Assembly: GCA_030598885.1 (NCBI GenBank)
Contig: JAUVOZ010000097.1
Location: forward strand, 1 to 7,599
Length of the DNA stretch: 7,599 bases
Reading direction: 5' to 3'
From: Anaerolineae bacterium
GTDB lineage: Bacteria; Chloroflexota; Anaerolineae; Anaerolineales; E44-bin32
Part shown: positions 5,955-7,599 of the stretch, one piece after another
How positions within the stretch are numbered: position 1 is the stretch's first letter
How the letters are laid out: each line of letters starts with the position of its first letter
The notes under the pieces: model-generated
What the model saw: the letters and a program-made list of their open reading frames with translations, nothing else
Told to the model about the DNA's origin: nothing
Database searches by the model: none
Translations under genes and position numbers: made by a program

Positions 5955-6614
5955 ATGGTGAAAGGCAAGCTTTCCGAGCGACAACGCCGTATGGTGGAGT
6001 TTATCGAGAGGTTTACCGTCGATAGTGGTTACCCCCCCTCGATACGAGAGATTGGCAAGAATGTGGGGATATCCTCAACCTCGGTAGTAAATTACAACCT
6101 CAACCGGCTGGTTGATGAGGGATATCTAACTCGAGATAAAAACGTTTCGCGTGGTATTCGCATGACGAAGAAGTTACTTAAATCCGTCGGACGGTTGTCA
6201 GATGTGATTCGGATTCGGAAAGTGGGTCGCATTTTCGCCAGTGAGCCAGTGCCTATGCCAAGCACAGATTCACCGATCTTCAGCACCGATGAGGCGATCG
6301 AGATTAGCCGCGATTTACTCAGCACCACTGAAGGGCTATTCGCATTGGAGGTCAAGGGGGACTCGATGATCGATGCCATGGTCAATGATGGCGATGTAGT
6401 GGTCATGCAGCGCGAACCTGAATGGCGCAATGGTGATATGGTGGCTGTTTGGTTGAAGGATAAAGAGGAAACCACCCTCAAGCATATCTATCGCCAGGGG
6501 AGAAAGGTTCGCTTGCAACCCGCCAACCCAACCATGCAGCCGATCATCATCGATAATCCTGAGAACCTTGAGATACAGGGGAAAGTTGTCTTGGTGGTAC
6601 GGCAATTGAATTAA
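5955..6614 (+). CDS. lexA: LexA SOS-response repressor and self-cleaving protease
   Basis: DNA-binding repressor of DNA-damage genes that cleaves itself when stimulated by RecA filaments. It has 219 aa. The winged helix-turn-helix covers about residues 3-70, with GYPPSIREIG, the recognition region SSTSVVNYNLNRL and EGYL. The C-terminal S24 peptidase domain has the catalytic serine in VKGDSM (S137) and the lysine in TTLKHI (K176). The cleavage region reads VGRIFASEPVP, so the scissile pair is Ala95-Ser96 and not the usual Ala-Gly. The interval from cleavage site to serine (42) is longer than in E. coli LexA (35). The start is ATG 5955 with AGGAGG 5 nt upstream; the frame reaches back to GTG 5928, which has no ribosome site and lies in the leader hairpin. 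The promoter carries two LexA boxes, indicating autoregulation. The gene diverges from xpt. Confidence 0.97.
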   Translation: MVKGKLSERQRRMVEFIERFTVDSGYPPSIREIGKNVGISSTSVVNYNLNRLVDEGYLTRDKNVSRGIRMTKKLLKSVGRLSDVIRIRKVGRIFASEPVPMPSTDSPIFSTDEAIEISRDLLSTTEGLFALEVKGDSMIDAMVNDGDVVVMQREPEWRNGDMVAVWLKDKEETTLKHIYRQGRKVRLQPANPTMQPIIIDNPENLEIQGKVVLVVRQLN

Positions 6615-6665
6615 ATCACCGATTGAGACGGGAAATACCATCTAATCTGAGGACAGGTGATCTTA

Positions 6666-6707
6666 GCCCAGTTTCCAAAAGGTTATTACCCCCGAAGGAG
6701 GCTGGGC
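6666..6707. terminator. Weak candidate terminator after lexA
   Basis: GCCCAG (6666-6671) and CTGGGC (6702-6707) are perfect inverted repeats with a 30-nt loop. On the minus strand a small inner hairpin closed by a TTCG loop is possible. Rightward it is followed by ATTATCTTT, a poor T tract. It lies 50-90 nt after the lexA stop and is the only sizeable stem there besides ATCACC/GGTGAT at 6615-6661, so lexA may end here; this is uncertain. Confidence 0.3.
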
Positions 6708-6853
6708 ATTATCTTTAAGGTGGTTACCTTCGAACACTCGCGATAACACGTTGCTTCTTGCGAGACACAAAACTTTCGGATGCCTTCAAGTGGGCGGTTG
6801 ATGGTGAGGATGCCGGTCCCGTTGTCGGGTATTTGAAACTCAATGGGATGCAT
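6686..6853 (-). pseudogene. 5' remnant of an enoyl-CoA hydratase/isomerase (crotonase) gene
   Basis: From ATG 6853 on the minus strand the product begins HPIEFQIPDNGTGILTINRP, which is the typical first beta-hairpin of crotonase-family enzymes, where ILTINRP is normally followed by E-x-x-NAL. Here the similarity stops after about 21 residues and the frame continues with 33 unrelated residues (LEGIRKFC onward) to a stop at 6686. AAGGAGAG lies 8 nt before the ATG, so the original ribosome site is kept. The whole piece is about a fifth of a normal family member (about 260 aa) and lacks all catalytic parts. It looks like the 5' end of a gene cut by a rearrangement or deletion, with the tRNA-Pro promoter now overlapping its ribosome site on the other strand. 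The alternative is a chance resemblance over 20 residues. Confidence 0.45.
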
Positions 6854-6867
6854 TATGGACACTCTCC

Positions 6868-6896
6868 TTGACCTTGATGAAGGCGGCAATTATACT
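6868..6896 (+). promoter_or_regulatory. Promoter of tRNA-Pro
   Basis: TTGACC (6868-6873, 5/6) and TATACT (6891-6896, 5/6) are 17 nt apart. The -10 ends 10 nt before the tRNA, predicting a 4-nt leader. Confidence 0.8.
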
Positions 6897-6906
6897 CATG
6901 TTGCAC

Positions 6907-6980
6907 CGGGGTGTAGCGCAGTCAGGTAGCGCACCGCGTTTGGGACGCGGGGGTCGGCGGTTCAAGTCCGCCCACCCCGA
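6907..6980 (+). tRNA. tRNA-Pro (anticodon TGG)
   Basis: The full cloverleaf can be folded. The acceptor CGGGGTG (6907-6913) pairs with CACCCCG (6973-6979), with discriminator A6980. The D stem is GCGC/GCGC, the anticodon stem CCGCG/CGCGG with loop TTTGGGA (6939-6945), and the T stem GGCGG/CCGCC with loop TTCAAGT. Anticodon 6941-6943 is TGG, reading CCN proline codons. CCA is not encoded (CTT follows), so a CCA-adding enzyme is needed. It has its own promoter; no clear terminator follows. Confidence 0.97.
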
Positions 6981-7062
6981 CTTTGCATATATAACATCGA
7001 ATTCTGGGGAGGTTGCGGTAAGAGACTGGTGTGACTTCCGAAGTCTGGGAAGTGTTCGATGC

Positions 7063-7091
7063 TTGACCCATGTTTAAACGGGCGGTAGAAT
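7063..7091 (+). promoter_or_regulatory. Promoter of tRNA-Gly
   Basis: TTGACC (7063-7068, 5/6) and TAGAAT (7086-7091, 5/6) are 17 nt apart, with the -10 ending 10 nt before the tRNA. The -35 is identical to that of the tRNA-Pro promoter. Confidence 0.8.
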
Positions 7092-7101
7092 GCCGGTGCG
7101 C

Positions 7102-7173
7102 GCGGGCGTCGCCAAGTGGTAAGGCATCAGCCTTCCAAGCTGACATGCGCGGGTTCGAATCCCGCCGCCCGCT
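7102..7173 (+). tRNA. tRNA-Gly (anticodon TCC)
   Basis: The acceptor GCGGGCG (7102-7108) pairs with CGCCCGC (7166-7172), with discriminator T7173. The anticodon stem is TCAGC/GCTGA with loop CTTCCAA (7132-7138) and anticodon 7134-7136 TCC, reading GGA/GGG glycine codons. The T stem is GCGGG/CCCGC with loop TTCGAAT. CCA is not encoded. A terminator hairpin begins 5 nt after the gene. Confidence 0.97.
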
Positions 7174-7177
7174 TTAG

Positions 7178-7201
7178 AACGCCCCAGTAGGGGCGTTATT
7201 T
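7178..7201 (+). terminator. Terminator of tRNA-Gly
   Basis: AACGCCCC (7178-7185) pairs perfectly with GGGGCGTT (7190-7197) around an AGTA loop, an 8-bp stem. The tail is short (ATTTC), but the stem is strong and lies directly after the tRNA. Confidence 0.65.
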
Positions 7202-7272
7202 CATGGGAGGCTTTGTTTACCCGATGGACAAATCTCCAGGTAGCAGAGGGATTAGGGATAATGGAGTTAGCC

Positions 7273-7301
7273 TTTGCGCGAAGACGATGCTCTGCTAAAA
7301 T
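7273..7301 (+). promoter_or_regulatory. Promoter of the CAT-anticodon tRNA
   Basis: TAAAAT (7296-7301, 5/6) lies 10 nt before the tRNA, the same position as in the other two tRNA promoters. The -35 is weak (TTTGCG 7273-7278, 3/6, 17-nt spacer). Confidence 0.6.
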
Positions 7302-7311
7302 GTGGGGACAA

Positions 7312-7384
7312 GGGCCCGTAGCTCAGCGGTCAGAGCGGCCGGCTCATAACCGGTTGGTCGCAGGTTCGAATCCTGCCGGGCCCA
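7312..7384 (+). tRNA. tRNA with CAT anticodon: elongator Met or Ile2
   Basis: The acceptor GGGCCCG (7312-7318) pairs fully with CGGGCCC (7377-7383), with discriminator A7384. The anticodon stem is GCCGG/CCGGT with loop CTCATAA (7343-7349) and anticodon 7345-7347 CAT. The T stem is GCAGG/CCTGC with loop TTCGAAT. The paired first base (G1-C72) and the lack of three G-C pairs at the base of the anticodon stem rule out initiator tRNA. Elongator Met and Ile2, whose C34 is changed to lysidine by TilS, share this anticodon, and I cannot separate them by eye. CCA is not encoded. Confidence 0.93.
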
Positions 7385-7403
7385 TAAAATAGGGTTAAAA
7401 AAA

Positions 7404-7432
7404 GGGCGTTTTGTGCCAACGTCTCTTTTTTT
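7404..7432. terminator. Bidirectional terminator
   Basis: GGGCGTT (7404-7410) pairs with AACGTCTC (7418-7425), allowing one bulged T and one wobble, around a 7-nt loop. Seven A precede it (7397-7403) and seven T follow (7426-7432), so it can work on both strands. Rightward it ends the CAT tRNA; leftward it lies about 30 nt after the stop of the partial gene at 7461. Confidence 0.8.
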
Positions 7433-7460
7433 GTTTAGGCTTTATTGGTAGTCGTGAAGC

Positions 7461-7599
7461 CTACAAATTCGCGATCATTTTCATCAGTAGCTTCTTTATT
7501 TCTTCTTTACTTTGATCGCTTTCCCCATTTGTTACTTTGCCGATATTGTCTATTCTCTGCTGAATGTCGTCATCCGATAGCATTCCATAGATCCCATCC
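7461..7599 (-). CDS. C-terminal end of an unrecognised protein (partial)
   Basis: An open frame enters from the right edge and ends at TAG (7461-7463), giving the last 45 residues. They are hydrophilic and Lys/Glu/Asp-rich: LSDDDIQQRIDNIG, then a short linker, then KEEIKKLLMKMIANL, which looks like a C-terminal amphipathic helix. No family is recognised. GC of 7433-7599 is about 40% by hand count, clearly lower than the rest of the window, and the codons are A-rich (AAA, GAA, ATA). Lying just past a tRNA gene, it may belong to an acquired segment, but too little is visible to say. The gene shares the bidirectional terminator at 7404-7432. A TAGGCTT/AAGCCTA inverted repeat (7436-7463) covers its stop codon. 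Confidence 0.65.
   Translation of the reverse strand, partial: DGIYGMLSDDDIQQRIDNIGKVTNGESDQSKEEIKKLLMKMIANL

Noticed and set aside
6615..6661. ATCACC/GGTGAT inverted repeat after lexA as a terminator
   Set aside because: Six-bp stem with a loop of about 35 nt and no T run.
6868..7146. Two apparent small proteins on opposite strands (plus: GVAQSGSAPRLGRGG; minus: VGGLEPPTPASQTRCAT)
   Set aside because: They are translations of the tRNA-Pro gene and its complement, a well-known source of false proteins.
7433..7463. TAGGCTT/AAGCCTA repeat as the terminator of the partial minus-strand gene
   Set aside because: On the minus strand it is followed by A-rich, not T-rich, sequence; the hairpin at 7404-7432 with seven T serves this role.

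Overview
The window looks like ordinary chromosomal sequence from a free-living bacterium, most likely a member of the Chloroflexota (Anaerolineae-like). This placement is inferred from several features and not proven. They are a LexA operator of the GAAC-N4-GTTC type, a membrane PP2C phosphatase with a long Thr/Ser/Pro-rich tail beside a VWA-FHA membrane protein, tRNA genes without encoded CCA, and moderate GC. All sigma-70-type promoters that I could fit with a -35 have a 17-bp spacer.

Left block (1-3400). The last 24 codons of a rightward membrane protein converge on, and overlap by stop codons with, a leftward two-gene unit. That unit is a VWA-FHA membrane protein followed, with an ATGA overlap, by a PP2C-type Ser/Thr phosphatase with one transmembrane helix. 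Together they look like half of a Ser/Thr phosphorylation signalling module; no kinase lies in the window. Both ligand-binding domains of the VWA-FHA protein have lost key residues. Its best promoter would give a leaderless mRNA. Diverging from it is a small gene (3226-3396) for a 56-57 aa single-pass membrane protein.

Middle block (3400-5802). After a rightward terminator (3532-3566) comes a leftward xpt-guaA operon. It has a good promoter and a leader of only about 30 nt. Xanthine phosphoribosyltransferase makes XMP from xanthine and GMP synthase aminates it to GMP, so the operon is a complete xanthine-to-GMP salvage route.

lexA block (5803-6906). lexA is divergent from xpt. Its near-consensus promoter carries one perfect SOS box in the -35/-10 spacer and a second near-perfect box over the transcription start. 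The protein has the catalytic Ser/Lys pair but Ala-Ser where Ala-Gly is usual at the self-cleavage site. Downstream lies a short relic of the 5' end of a crotonase (enoyl-CoA hydratase) gene on the minus strand.

Right block (6868-7599). Three tRNA genes, Pro(UGG), Gly(UCC) and one with CAU anticodon, each have their own promoter. In all three the -10 hexamer ends exactly 10 nt before the tRNA. The last tRNA is followed by a bidirectional terminator and by the 3' end of an unrecognised, AT-rich, leftward gene that runs off the window. I found no CRISPR array, insertion sequence or clear defence system. The points most worth checking are the degenerate VWA-FHA protein, the new small membrane protein, the LexA cleavage-site variant and the crotonase relic.
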